Assembly (NCBI RefSeq): GCF_000340215.1 | Contig: NW_006921541.1 | Coordinates: 3,011,527-3,075,526, forward strand | Reading direction: 5' to 3' | DNA: 64,000 nucleotides | From: Pseudocercospora fijiensis CIRAD86 | Lineage: Eukaryota > Ascomycota > Dothideomycetes > Mycosphaerellales > Mycosphaerellaceae | Shown here: positions 43,607 to 55,270 of the stretch, one piece after another | Layout of the letters: each line of letters starts with the position of its first letter | How positions within the stretch are numbered: the first letter of the stretch is position 1 | Program-made: the position numbers and the translations under genes | Notes under the pieces: generated by a model | Databases searched by the model: none | What the model saw: the letters and a program-made list of their open reading frames with translations, nothing else | Told to the model about the DNA's origin: nothing

Positions 43607-46333
43607 TTACTACTGCTTTAATGCACCGTAATCCTTACTAGCAATAACCTTATTAGCTAGTCGACTGTCCTAAGCTCCTCCGTAGGTATTGAAGCTGTTA
43701 GCACTAAAGTACTCTACCTCGAAGTAAGCTTAATTAACGAGGAGATTAGCAGCCTTATCCTATATAGCCTTCTCCCACTCGCGTAGATAGTCCTTAAGCT
43801 CCTCCTTACTAAACTAGAGGATTTGTTTAACTTCGTTCTAAATAACGTAACTTAACTAAGGAATTCTGCCGACTAGGGCATTAGAAATATAACCGAGGCT
43901 TTCGACTAAGATAGCGGCAGGGAAGGCGAACGGCACGAAGGTATTAGACCCTAGAAGGGCGGTTAGATTGCGGTACGCCTTAGCAACCTTAGCGACGGTT
44001 AAGTTGTCGTAGCCCTTAATCTTAGTACCGTCGATAATACGAGAGTAGCTAGGGTCGATTAATATACGGTCGCTCTTAGGCTTTAGATCGCTATACGGAA
44101 GGTATAGTATCTAAACAGAGACTTCGCATTCCTTTAGAGAGTTAAGGATCTACTAAGCTGCCTCGCCTTCGTTAGGCTAACTATCGAATATATAGCCGAG
44201 GTCGTCGTTAGTAAGGTGCTTGTTAGTAAGCTTGCTAATCTTGTTTAGTAGAACTAGGCTACGGGCATTAAGCTTCTTAACCTAGTTCTCGAAGACCTCT
44301 AGTTCGTATATGCCCTCGATAACAGTTAAATAGGCAGTCTTATCTTTAGATATAAGAGAAACCTTAATACGTAGATAGCTAGCACCCTTACTAGCTGCGA
44401 GCTTAACTATATCTTGTCCGAGACGAGAAGTCTCCTTAGTAGGGCAGTTCTTATAACTACTATTACTTACCTTAAAGTACTTAGTAGGTTTAGGGACGGA
44501 GATAAGCTCGTATACGTAATTAGGTCGAAGGGCAACGGCTAAGAGCTATAAGGCGGGATGCTAACGGACGATTTAGTTGCTTACTCTATAGGTTTAAAGG
44601 GCATTGCGGCCTTCCTGCTTAGACTTAGGCAGTTTACGTATATACTAGAAGAATATGCGAAACTCCTCCTATATTAGGTCGACGATAAGAGAAAGGTACG
44701 CTCTACGAGGCGACTATATCTAACCGAAGACTCGAGGGAAGATAGTATTGCTAGTCTAACGAAAGCGGTCGAAGGAGGTGCCTTGTCCGAGAATGCTAGT
44801 AATTAACTTGTAGCGACGCTTAGTTAGCGTAAGATCGCGAGTAATAGTGCTAGTAGGGTTAAATGCGTAGAGTCCTAGGGAGGTCGGGGCGGTAGCAGGA
44901 CGTCTAGGAAACTAGTTAGTATAACTAGTCTTAAGGGTAGTAAAGGCATCCTAATTAGCAACCTCGCGACTAATCTTTAATAGGCGACCGACGAGGACAC
45001 TCGCCTTAGTACTAGCATAGAGACTACAGACCTTAGCAGCCTTCTTAATATAGTTAGTATATATAGTGAACCGCTCTTTACCTAGCTTACTAAGGTCGTC
45101 GAGCTATTAATAGATAGATAGGGCGGTAGGAGCTTTGCCTATATCGGCTTTAGGAACTATATCGATGTTAGTAATAAGGTGCGCAATAGAGTCGCCCTTG
45201 CAAGAACTATAGATGTTCTTAGTTAATAGGATCGGCGAGAGGCCTCTATCTCTACGCTCGCTAAAGGAGCCTTCGGAGGAGACATCCTCTAGTAGTATAT
45301 CTAGTATATTAATATCCGAGTTACTATAGTTAGTACTATAGTCGGTACTAGAAGGAGCGCTATACTTCTTAGTAGCCTTGCGGAGGGCCTAGCGAGTATA
45401 TAATACCTTCTTGCGCGCTGCTTCGGCCTTAGCGCGCTCGTCTTAAACTTCTTAAGGGACCTTACGGTTGCGGGTCGAGCGACGATCTTTAGCCTATATT
45501 TCTGTAGCGAGCGTAAGACTAGTAGCCGTATCGGCCTCGGTTTCTAGGCGAAGAGCCTTACGTTTAAGGACATTAACGATAGGAGCCTCTTAACCCTTAA
45601 TAATAAAGCCTATACTATTAATACGACAGCCCTTCTCTTTTAGTAGATCCTTAGTTATCTGTACGTTAAGATCGACCTAGACAATCGCATCGTAGTACTT
45701 CTTCTAGTAGGCTATCGTAAAGTCGTTAAGCGTAAAGGACAAGTTAAGTAGCTACTTGCCTACCTTCTTACTAGCGGTAGATATACAATAGATTATAGTA
45801 CGGGAAAGATGCTCGGCGCCTTAACGACAGACCTTATACTTATTAACGAACGAAGAGACCTGCTTAGTACGCTCTTGTTTACCGTAGGCGAAGTTAATAA
45901 GGCTCTTAGGAAGGCTGCTTAGTCCTCCCTAGTATTCGAAGGCCTAGTCGAGGGTCTTAAAGCGCAAGCGAATCTAGGTGCCGGCTATCTCGAGGCTATA
46001 GACGATAGGAAAGGCTTATTCGATATCTATATCGTTAAGAACCTCGCGCTTAAAGATACGCTTACCGATAGACTAACGCAAGTTGTTTATACCGTACGTA
46101 ACTAAGATAGCAGCCTTCTTAATATTCCTATTAATAACGCGTAGCAGGGTGCGAGCGTTCTAGATCTTCTCTTAAGGGTCTTTAAGGGCGGTAACGATCT
46201 AGAAGCAGTGCTCGAGGCTAGTTATAGCAGCTAAGGCGCTGTCGGATAGGGCTTCGATCGGAACTAGGGCGGCTAGACTTAGGTTAATAGTGCTACTACT
46301 AGCGCCTAGCGGATTCGGGGCGCCGGAAGACAT
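43607..46333 (-). pseudogene. G5-B ORF3: 909-codon protein downstream of pol, function unknown
   Basis: Starts at an intact ATG (46333-46331, MSSGAPNPLGASSSTINLS) and ends at TAG/TAA (43607-43612). About 900 codons read through with only TAG/TAA breaks. N-terminal third: SLEHCF, NARTLLRVINRNIKKAAIL, GKRIFKREVLNDIDIE, YGKQERTKQVSSFVNKYKV. Middle: a charged region (DERAKAEAARKKVLYTR) and an acidic Ser-rich part. C-terminal third: LAASKGASYLRIKVSLIS, DRILIDPSYSRIIDGTKIKG, ESLGYISNALVGRIP. No RT, integrase, transposase or obvious membrane segment is seen, so I would not call it Env. Its place is that of env in errantiviruses (family knowledge). The homologue in G5-A differs by an in-frame 5-codon indel near the N-terminus. 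Not recognised. Confidence 0.65.
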
Positions 46334-46744
46334 AGTCGACCGAAGTAGGTTGTAAACGAGTTTGCAAGTGTGTTCGTTGCTTAATAATAATAATTGAAGG
46401 GTTTAGATAGAAGGGGGGGGTAGTTAGGCGGTAGCGAGTTAGTTAGTAATCGAGTAGAAGAAGGAGCTTAGGAAGCTCGCTTTAAATATAGTGCGAAGGT
46501 AACGTAGTCCGTGTATTCCGCGCTAGTAAAGCAAACGGATAACGGCTATATATAAAAGTGAAGCTATATACGAGACTCCTTTGTTATTAGGGCAGGCTAA
46601 AGTTTAACAATCGATCTAGCTAATTGCTAGTAGCGACTACGCGCCTTTATTAACCTTTAGCTATCGTAGATTCTCGCGTACTCGAAATGTAACTAGTCAG
46701 TTCGAGTCCTTAGCAGAAATCTATAGTAGTGAAGCTAGCGGGAC

Positions 46745-46769
46745 TAATAACACCCCCGGGGTAGCATTA
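46745..46769. repeat. CCCCCGGGG palindrome, copy 5 of 11
   Basis: CTAATAACACCCCCGGGG then TAGCATTAG, 410 bp upstream of the ORF3 start. Confidence 0.87.
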
Positions 46770-47044
46770 GCTTTTCTCTAGAGATGCTCGGTAACGAGGA
46801 GCAAGTCGCCTAGGCCTAGCGTAGCTAATTCGTTAGTGCGTTAGCCTATAGCACTGCCGTTATAGATGTAGCATTACCTTTTATATTAGCAAGCACGTAA
46901 AGGTAGTCTATACGTTTACCTTCTTCCTTCTTCCTCCTTCTAAACGCTAAGCTTAACAGCCTAAGGTCCCTATTCTTAGAGGCTATCGGCCTAGGTTGCT
47001 ATATCTATCTAAGAGCTAGGAAGGGAGAGGGTTAGGTTCGGCTA

Positions 47045-47081
47045 TTTTCCTAATACTACCCCCGGGGTGTTATTAGGAAAA
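47045..47081. repeat. CCCCCGGGG palindrome, copy 6 of 11 (37 nt, longest)
   Basis: Outer arms TTTTCCTAATA / TATTAGGAAAA pair perfectly around the CTACCCC-C-GGGGTGT core. It lies about 235 bp downstream of the pol stop. The core is in the opposite orientation to copy 5. Confidence 0.9.
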
Positions 47082-47314
47082 CACGCCTCGTATAGTTCTA
47101 TCTAAGGAAACAAGAGCAAAGGAATAAAGTTATAGCAACATCTCGAAGGCTAAAGAGCAAAACAACAGACAAAGTAAAGCAAAAGAGGGCAACAACTATA
47201 AGCATTAACACCGTAGGAACAAGTAGTAAGGACTAAAGCTACAGGGCGGCACTATATTAACAGCGCGGAGAAGGCAAGGAAAATAACGTAGTAGAGGTAG
47301 GGAAAGACAAGCAA

Positions 47315-50300
47315 TTATTTAGTCTCGGGATCTAGCTATAATTCTAGGCGGTCTTCGTCGCTAGACTAGTCGAGTTCCTCCTTAGAGTTAGAGTTAGATA
47401 GCTAGAAGTCCGGTTTACTATCGGAATCAATATCGGAAATGCTCTACGCGCAATTAATACGTATATAACCCTCCCTTTGTTTATAAGTTATTCCTAATAG
47501 CTTACTAAGACGTATCTAGGGGTACGCATAGTTATTAGGTAGAATAGGATCTATAATCGCTATAGGATCCTCTTCTCGATAGGTATCTAAGGTCGGTAGA
47601 GGGTCTATAGAGGCATTAACTTCCTCCTCGGTCGGGGGAGGGTAGGTAGGCTCTCTTAATTCGACGATCTTCTTTAGGTTAGCTCGGGGGTGCGAGTGCT
47701 TTAAGGTAGCACTATTAAGTTCCTAAAGTCGGTACGTAGAACTATCGTAAAGGACCTCCTATACTCTATAAGGCCCTTTCTATTTAAAGGCTAGCTTATA
47801 GGAGTAACTATACTCTAACTCGGACCGGTATAGGAGAACTATATCGCTAACCTTTAGAGGCTCCTAATTAATAGTATTATAGTTATCAAAATACTGCTTA
47901 GCCTCTTTACGAAGGCGCCGTTGTCGAGCAAGACCCTCCTAAGAAGTCGTAGTTATATCCTTAAGAGCCTTAGCCCGTAGGGTAAGGAGATCTGCCCTTA
48001 TACGAATAGACCCCTAATCGTAAACGCTATACGTGCGATAGGACAACTTAATAGGAAGAACGGCGTCCCTCCTAATTATAAGCTCTGCTAGCGTAAGTCT
48101 AGTCGTATCGATAATAGTAGTTCGATCCGCCTAGAGAAGGGCTAGAACGCGGGTAGAGATAGGAACGGACCTGTCCCCTCTATTAGTCATCTTAGATAGG
48201 GTATTAATTAAAGACCGATAGCTACGCTTAACAATAGCATTCGACTAGGGATAGTACGGGGAGATGCGAACGTTCTTCGCCCTATACGAAACAAGTAGTA
48301 CTTAAACTTCCTTAGCTATATTATTCGTAGCGTTGTCTAAGATAATCTCGTAAGGCGTTCCCTAGCGGCAAAACAGATCTTTAAACAAGAAGGTAGCTAT
48401 GTTACGAGTATTAATAGCGCCGCAGCCCTTATAGAAATAATAGGCCTCCGGCTATCGAGAAAGACTCTATCGAATAATATACAAGCTGTTATTGCGGCTA
48501 AGATAGACACTATCGCCGTACTATCGCTCTCCGACTAATTAGGCTATAGGAATACGTAGCTCTCCTAGACGTCGGTAGCTATTCCTAAAATTGCACTTAG
48601 GATAGCTCTTATAGTAGCGGGAGACATTAGCCTACACGCCGTCCTACTAGTAGCGCCGACGAAGGATATCGAAGGTGCCCTCCGCCGCCTAGTAGCCGAG
48701 CTTATCGTAAACGGAACGAAGGATCTCTTATCGGGCTGCTAGGTCGTTAATAATACGCTAGAGAGGTGTATTAACTATCGCTTGTCGCTAAAGGATTCGA
48801 TCTTTAACTAGGAACCGTCGAGAATAGCGAATAACCCGACGGTATTAACTCTTTAATAGGCTAGGCGCTTTCTTCGTATAGGTTAGGAAGTAGGCGATGT
48901 AATAGGAGTCGTCGGAGTAGACCCTATTAAGGATATTATCCCTCTCTAGTTCATCCGCCTTAGCTTTAGCCTAGTCGTTATCGTTAGCAGTAGGGCTCTC
49001 GTCGGGCTAGTTACTAGGTTAGTCGCTAGGTTAGTCGTCGGTAGCAGGCCTAGTAATCGCTAGCATAGCATTAATATAGAAGGCAGCGAAGAAGGTGCGG
49101 TTAATTACTATATCGACATCCTCTTCTTCTATTATCTCGGCGATATACTCTTCTATAGCGGGCCTTCTAGAAAGGCTATCCGGTCTAGTATGCTTCTTGC
49201 TAGGAACGTAGAAGACATCGAAATTAAATAAATAGATCTAGGCAACCTACCGAGCTATCGTAGAGTTTAGTAGGTCGGAGGCTATACGGTTAAGCTAATA
49301 GACTAGCGTCTAAGCATCGATTTCTAGACGAAAGAATACACTAAAGAGCTATAGTCGGAACTTCTTTAGAGCCTTATAGACTCTAAGGCATTCTCGCTTG
49401 CTAGTATCGTATCGGGCCTCGATCGGTTTCTATAGTCCGGAGTCGTACCCAATAGGATAACGCAAGGATAGCTCCTTACGGTTATACTATATTAGTATCT
49501 CGCTATAGCCTTCCCCGCTCGAGTCGATAGTAACAATTATTAAGCCCGCACCCTCTAAGTAGTTAATAGATGTTAGTGCAGGTACGCTAACGAGTGCCTT
49601 AGTTACCGTATCCTTAGCCGCTTAGTAAATAGAGGTCTATTCGAATTTAGCATCCTTCTTAAGTAAGGCATATAAGGGCTTGTATACTAATGTAAAGTTC
49701 TCGACCTAGATACGGAAGTAGGAAACCACTCTAAGCCAGGTTCGGACATCCTTCTAATAGGTAGGATCTAGCTAGGATACTATCTTTAGGACCCGTACAT
49801 TATTAGGATAGCGGCCGTTCTTATTAGTTACAAACCCGACAATGTTTATTCGTTTATATAGGAGCTAAAGCTTCTCCCTATACACCGTTAGGTTAGCTCG
49901 CTCTAGGTCGTAGAGGACACTATCGAGGTTCTAAATATATTCGAGAAAGAACCTACGGATGCTAGGCTCTACTTCTTTATTATCGTACCTAGTTTTAGGG
50001 CCCTTAATGCCGATGTCGTCGAGGAAAGGTATCGCTATATAGGAGATATAGGCCGCGAGGACTTAGTTTATAATACGAACGAACTAGGCTACGGAGTTGG
50101 TTGCCCCTTAGGGAAGGGTAGTTTATCTATATAGCCTAAGAGGTGTCTCGAAACTAGTAAGGTCCCGACTATTAGGGTAGAGAGGAATTTAGTCGTAGCC
50201 CGAGAAAACGTCAACTAGTGAGGCTATAATATAGTTAGTAAAGGCTTCCGAGAACCTATTAGTCTCCGGAGGAAGGTTAGCATCTCTAATCGTAACCGCA

Positions 50301-51000
50301 TTAAACTTTTATATAGCGTTAATTAGGCGGTACTTCTTTGGTTCCCTAGGAGCTGTCTTCTTCTAAACTAGGAAGTATAGATTGCGATACGAGGCATAGG
50401 AAGGTTCTAAGGTACTAGCCTTTATACGCTGTCGTATTATGTCCTTAACTATACCTCGTAGGCTTAGGTTTAGCTTGAAACCTAGGTAAGCCTAAGGCTT
50501 ATATTCGATCGTTCGGATCCTCTATAGAGGGGCAACCTCCGGATTTATCCTACCTAGGTAAGTGAAGTTATATACTAATACGGCCTCGCGATTATATAGA
50601 AGCTCGTATAGTAAATCTAGTTTACGATCCGAAAGCTCGATGCTAGGTTTGATTTTCGCAAGCCTCTCCTCTATTAGCCTTAACCCCCTAGGGATAGTAG
50701 AGAACTTTTTTATAATATATTTCTAATCGTACGGACTATCCCTAGGTAGCAATATTGCTTCCTAATTAAGACACTTTTGTCGCTAGTTAGGATTCCCGCT
50801 AGGATTAGACCTATCGGTAATGTGTACGCTGCCCTTTATAGGCTTAATCTTATTAGCTACCCTCTTGTATAGGGTATATATACTAATCGATTGTCGAACC
50901 CGAGCTCGCTCTCTTTATCGTTAGGCTTAGAGATTAGCGTAACAAAACAGGGCGTAAACTTCTTTAGAAGTTTCCTTAAGTCGATAGGTATATAGCTAGT
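47315..51000 (-). pseudogene. pol: G5-B pol (RT-RNase H-integrase), RIP-inactivated
   Basis: Minus strand. The pre-RT region has IYTLYKRVANKIKPIKGSVH (~50830-50880) and IPRGLRLIEERLAKIKPS. RT: INAI.KFNAVTIRDANLP near 50300, PFLDDIGIKGPKT at about 49996-50034 (FLDD in place of YxDD, as in this fungal lineage by my recollection), NGRYPNNVRVLKIV. RNase H: TSKRECLRVYKALKKFRL near 49375-49425 and HTRPDSLSRRPA near 49165-49200. Integrase: PKCNFRNSYRRLGELRIPIA, YGDSVYL and ILDNATNNIAKEV (48310-48350), ending in a basic/chromodomain-like tail and DPETK before TAA at 47315-47317. Trp/Gln codons are widely TAG. Confidence 0.92.
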
Positions 51001-51038
51001 AGTCCTAATTTATAACGCTAGCGAAAACGTTAGATTCG

Positions 51039-51063
51039 TAATAACACCCCCGGGGTAGTATTA
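51039..51063. repeat. CCCCCGGGG palindrome, copy 7 of 11
   Basis: TAATAACACCCCCGGGG then TAGTATTA, at the transition from the gag-protease part to the RT part of G5-B. The exact ORF boundary here is unclear and the palindrome could lie within a frame. Confidence 0.85.
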
Positions 51064-54000
51064 GACTCGCGCTCTAATTAGTTAGTTCGGGTAGACCCGC
51101 GTCCGGTAGTAATACTTGCGATAGCATTATTACCTTAACTCGTATATTAGGTAGTCGTTATATTATGCTCGCTATCGCTTCGAGCATTCGTCTTCTTAGT
51201 ACTAAACCTAGAAACTTGCCTTAACGTACGGAGCGGCGCACTTCTAGAAATAACCTATTTAAGCTATACTAACTTATAGCGCAGATTGCTAGTCTTACAA
51301 CCGCGCCGTAGCGTTTCCCGAAGACCGTCTAGAAGCAGCAAGGATATCCTCGTAGGACTTGTAGCTAGTGTTGCCGATATAACTAGTAAACACGACTCGG
51401 TTGCCCTTCTAGTTAGCGATAGTTCCCTCCTAGGAACTATCGTCGCAGTTGCGCTAGATACCTCGAGTTATACGAGACTATAGTCGACCTAGGATAATTA
51501 GCGTGTTTAGGTCGGCGGCAATCTAGAAGGTAAAGGAAAAGCATATACCGAAGGCGTCTACTATAATATTGTAGCAAGTACCTACTAGCGCAACCTCCCT
51601 ATTTACTCCCTATATACCGAGGGAAATGTCTCTGTTTATTAGCAGCCTAAGTTGTTTAGCCTGCCGCTTACTTATAATAAGTGACTCCGAACTATTATTA
51701 AGCATTGCTAGCATCTATTAACTATAGCTCCCGATAGTAACTTAAATATAGATAGCGGGAACGACGGCGAAGGAACGGGTAACTACGGAAAGGTCTACAT
51801 TATTAGGGATAGAATAAAGTTCCTTAGGTCGAGGAGGTCCTACTCGACCGATTTGTTAGCTAGTAAACCGGATAGCCTTAATAGAGACTAAAACTAGAGT
51901 AGGGTCGGGATTATTACTATCCCCTCGGCCGATCTCCTTAACCCCCTCTTCGTTAGCATTATCGATAGTATCTTAGTTCTCGTAGGTTACCGATTCGCCT
52001 TCTACTAACTCTTAGGCACCTAAAAATTCAGGAAGGAACTATAGGGAAGAGACGTCGATATAGTCTTCTCGTCCCTGTTTCCTTCGGAGGGTAGCGAGGT
52101 CTTTTATAAAGGTAGCATCGTTAGGGATTCGGCTCTAGAACAGGTTAGTAGGCAAACCGTATACTAGTAGCTCTCCTATAGACATATTAGACTTAAGGTC
52201 TAGGAACTATAAAGCCTAGAAGAGAGCGTTTGCCTTTATGTCTAAGGAGTTAGCTAGGCTAGTACTATACTTTTTTATATACCTATTAAAGCGAAAGCTC
52301 TTTAGGTCGGATAACTTCCGTTTATAGGCAGGTAGGTTAGCTAGACCTAGGGTACTACTAATGTCGGTAGCAACATCCTCTATATCGACCTCTAGAGTCT
52401 CTAGGACGACTAGGCTTTCTATAGGTAGGGTGCTAGGTGCGGTGCTAGATCGGGCAGCACGGTCTATAGCTGTCTAGAGAGTCTTAGTTTTAGCGGTTAA
52501 CTCTCGCTATTGCTTAGCCTTATCGGCCGCCTTATTCTTTAGTACCCTAGTAGGGGCTACCGCACTAGGGCGAGTAGGGTTCTAAGGGCTCTTACCCTTG
52601 TTTTAGGACTAGGTCTAAGACCGTATAGTAGCGTAGACATCTATACTGTTCTTAGTAACCGCGTAGACATTAGTAACTACGTCCGGATCCTAAGAAACAA
52701 AGTTAACCTTAATAGGCTTAGTAGTACTATTACTGCTCCGCTCCTTAACCTGTTTTGCCCTAACCTTCTAAGTTTCTCGTTTAGCAATAGCGGCGAGGGT
52801 ACTATTCCTAGTGTCCTTAAACTCGATCTTGCCGCTATACTTCTTTTCTAGAAGGGTCTTTAGCTAAGGCAGCTTCGGGGCTCTCCGATCCTATTCGAAA
52901 TCAATCTTGTCGCCGGTGTCTATATAGTAGAATCGGCTATTAACTTATATAATAAGCTTCCTTTTAAGAAGCTCTTTCTAGATAGGGCAGGACGATTAGA
53001 TATATTTGAACCCGCTATATATCTAGCACTTGCTATCTAAGTTAGAATGGATCTTCCGTATAGCGTAGACATCTACTAAAGGGGCTTTAGGGTAGTTAGG
53101 GTCTGAAACCTAGTAGACTAGTAGTATATCGCCTAGCGTAGTAGTATTAATAACCTCCCTAACTCGCTATAATGCTTTCGCATTTAGGTTTAGCTAGGCT
53201 AGGGATTCAGCTAAGTCCGCGATATCCTAAGAGTGCTTAGTAATAGTAGGAGTTACGGTCTTAGGGCTACTTTGTAATTTAGGAAGGAACTTAGGTCCCT
53301 TGTTTCCTAAGGCTTCTTTCCTAACCTACGCTAGGTTATTCTAGTCTTCGCCGTAGATAAACTTCCTCGTATCGGCTATGCTATTAATATCGGCCTTAAC
53401 ATACACTAGGACCTCTTTGTATCTCCTAAAACTCTTAGGATCGGACTCGCTAAGCTTATAGCGACGGAAGATACGCTAAGCTATAGGCTATAGCAACCCC
53501 TAGAGGAGTAGCCTCGTTCTCTAAGAGTTTTCGAGGTTACTCTATTCGATGCCGTCCGCTAACTCGACAAACTCGCGGACATACCCCTTTAGGTCGTTAT
53601 CCTTAGTGCGCCTTACTAAGTAGAGGGACTCGAGCTACGCACGACTGCCTTTAATGCGACGGCTATCGCGCTCCCGATATTCCCTTATAAAGGCTACCTT
53701 AAAGGTCTCCTAGTTAGCATTAGACTTGTCGTCCTTTTCTAGGTAGCTAACTAGGGTTTTAAGGGTTCGGTAAAGCTTAGAGGAGGTAGTCCTCGTAAAG
53801 GACCGAATCTTGTACTAGTCGGATTCTCTATCGAGCTCGTAATTAACTAAGCCTTCCTTAAAGCGCTTAATATATGCTATAGCGTTCTACCCTTCGAATA
53901 AGGGGTTTGTAGTGCTCCCTAGTTCTAGCGGGCGACGCTTGTTTTAACGGAGAAGTTTAGTTTGCTTCTCTATTATCTTTATAATAACATTATAGAGCGC

Positions 54001-54141
54001 CTCTAGCGTAGAGGGCGTAGGAGGCTTACTTATATTAACTAGTCGCCGCCTGATTTCTTCGTTAATAGGATTAGGGGCGTTTTCGGATTCCGAAGATTCT
54101 GCTAATTCGTAATACTCGTTTTCGCTAGAGCTAGAGCTTAT
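51064..54141 (-). pseudogene. gag: G5-B gag and protease, RIP-inactivated
   Basis: Minus strand, likely start an ATG now ATA at 54141. Ser/Glu-rich N-terminus (SSSSSENEYYELAESSESEN), then capsid: LEALYNVIIKIIEKQTKLL, AYIKRFKEGLVNYELDRES, FTRTTSSKLYRTLKTLVSYL, KVAFIREYRERDSRRIKGS and IFRRYKLSESDPKS (down to ~53450). A linker with an acidic part follows, then a protease-like region near 51680-51720 (MLNNSSESLIISKRQAK, with the catalytic Asp reading Asn) and LNTLIILGRL near 51490. The C-terminal limit is uncertain. TAG/TAA codons interrupt it throughout. Confidence 0.85.
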
Positions 54142-54154
54142 TCGATTGTTATAA

Positions 54155-54234
54155 AATAGTTGAAATGGCTAAAATAGAATGCTATATGAAGTTAAAATAG
54201 AATGCTATATAAAGTTGAAATGGAATGCTATATA
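54155..54234. repeat. 23-bp tandem repeat upstream of G5-B gag
   Basis: Three units of about 23 bp sharing GAATGCTATAT, ending 15-20 bp upstream of the gag start. They keep several TGG/ATG/TGC trinucleotides, so they look less RIP-affected than their surroundings. Confidence 0.8.
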
Positions 54235-54990
54235 AATATGTTTTTAGTGTCTTTAGTTTGTTTGGTTTGTTATAATGTTGCTATGCGAGAGAGTAGTGTA
54301 TTAGGCGGTTTCTCCTAGTGTTACCCCCGGGGTAGCATTAGGATTTAGCCTCCTAGGGGTCGCCTAACTACCTCTAGGAGCTTAGTTTAGTAGATTTTAG
54401 ACAAAAGCCGCTCGGAGGGAGAGACTGTAATCTCTATTCACACCTAGATCCTAGAAACTAGCTCGTATCTCCTTTAGCTAGGCGGGGGGGCAGTAGCCTT
54501 CTTTTTCTAGTAGAAGGCTAAGTACTATCTAAGCGAGGCTGCGAATCTAGGAACGCCCTACCCGATTAATAGGGGACTCCCCGGCTATCCGACCTACAAG
54601 CCGTATTTACTATTAATTGATAGTCTTAGCAAACTAAGCAAGGCCGATAGGTAATTAGTCTATCTCCTCCTTAGGCAGGGCTTATCTCGAGCAAGCGGTA
54701 CTAAATAGGTCTTCGACCCGGAGCCGAGTCCTTAGAAGCTAGCTATAGCTATAGACTAGGCCCTAAGCTGTAACAGTCCTAAGGGTTTGTAGCTTTTCGG
54801 GGTTAAAGCGATGCCCTTATTAAGAGGTTTCTCTACTTGTCGTAATAGCCCCTTAAGATACTTCTGTATCGTCTATATCGTAGGCTCTTATTGTGCCCTC
54901 GCTTCGGTTATAGCTATTCGTGCCTAGAGACTACCTTTAATATACCCGAACCTATTAGATATAAAGAGATAGCCCCACCTTCGGCTTTAA
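54235..54990 (-). other. G5-B 5' leader
   Basis: Roughly 750 bp between the 5' LTR and gag without a convincing frame. Contains palindrome copy 8. The first bases after the LTR on the minus strand are TTAAAGCCGAAGGTGGGG, where the primer-binding site should be; no tRNA match starting TGG is evident. Confidence 0.65.
54313..54343. repeat. CCCCCGGGG palindrome, copy 8 of 11
   Basis: Outer arms TCCTA / TAGGA around TTACCCCCGGGGTAGC. Lies in the G5-B leader, 170 bp upstream of gag. Confidence 0.88.
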
Positions 54991-55270
54991 TAAAGGACGG
55001 AAACTAACACTACTACTACTACTAGTAGTAATAGTATAGGCTACCGAGGGTAACATAACCTATAGCAATATAGGCAGCCATGTTTAGTATAATAGGATAA
55101 TAAGACGGTTGCTTAGGCTGAAGACTAGAGCCCTATAACATAGGCATTATAGAAGTATAACATAAACAATATGCTATACGAGGTTAGTGCCCTATCTACA
55201 ATGCAGAAGGAGGCCTCTTATATAGGCTTAAAACTTAGCCTAGGTATGTAGGGCCGGTTACTAGCTAATA
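54991..55270 (-). repeat. G5-B 5' LTR (280 bp)
   Basis: Same limits as 43133-43412. Followed on the plus strand by the duplicated ACGT and the G4 integrase. Confidence 0.95.

Larger units (their letters stand above)
46334..47314 (-). other. G5-B intergenic region between pol and ORF3
   Basis: About 980 bp without a frame, holding two of the palindromes (46745 and 47045), a G8 run near 46411 and the AGTTAGTTAG-type repeat near 46437. It could contain a promoter for ORF3, but no element can be assigned by eye. Confidence 0.7.
43133..55270 (-). mobile_element. G5 copy B: complete 12.1-kb Ty3/Gypsy element with third ORF
   Basis: Two 280-bp LTRs (43133-43412 and 54991-55270) bounded by a 4-bp duplication ACGT (43129-43132 and 55271-55274). 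Joining the flanks restores the G4 integrase frame (FY.DV.KDIGLP), which proves the insertion. Minus-strand order: 5' LTR, ~830-bp leader, gag, protease, RT, RNase H, integrase, ~980-bp intergenic region, ORF3 of 909 codons, polypurine tract, 3' LTR. Five CCCCCGGGG palindromes lie at or near ORF boundaries. The two LTRs differ at about 16 sites, all transitions. It is unusually long for a fungal Gypsy element. Confidence 0.95.

Noticed and set aside
43607..46333. Calling G5 ORF3 an envelope protein
   Set aside because: The position fits but no signal peptide, furin-like site or membrane anchor is visible.
47045..47081. Bacterial-type intrinsic terminator
   Set aside because: The hairpin is not followed by a consistent T tract and the window is clearly eukaryotic.
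51286..51483. Plus-strand 65-codon ORF
   Set aside because: Antisense shadow within the G5-B gag-protease region; the equivalent in G5-A is outside the window and no motif is present.
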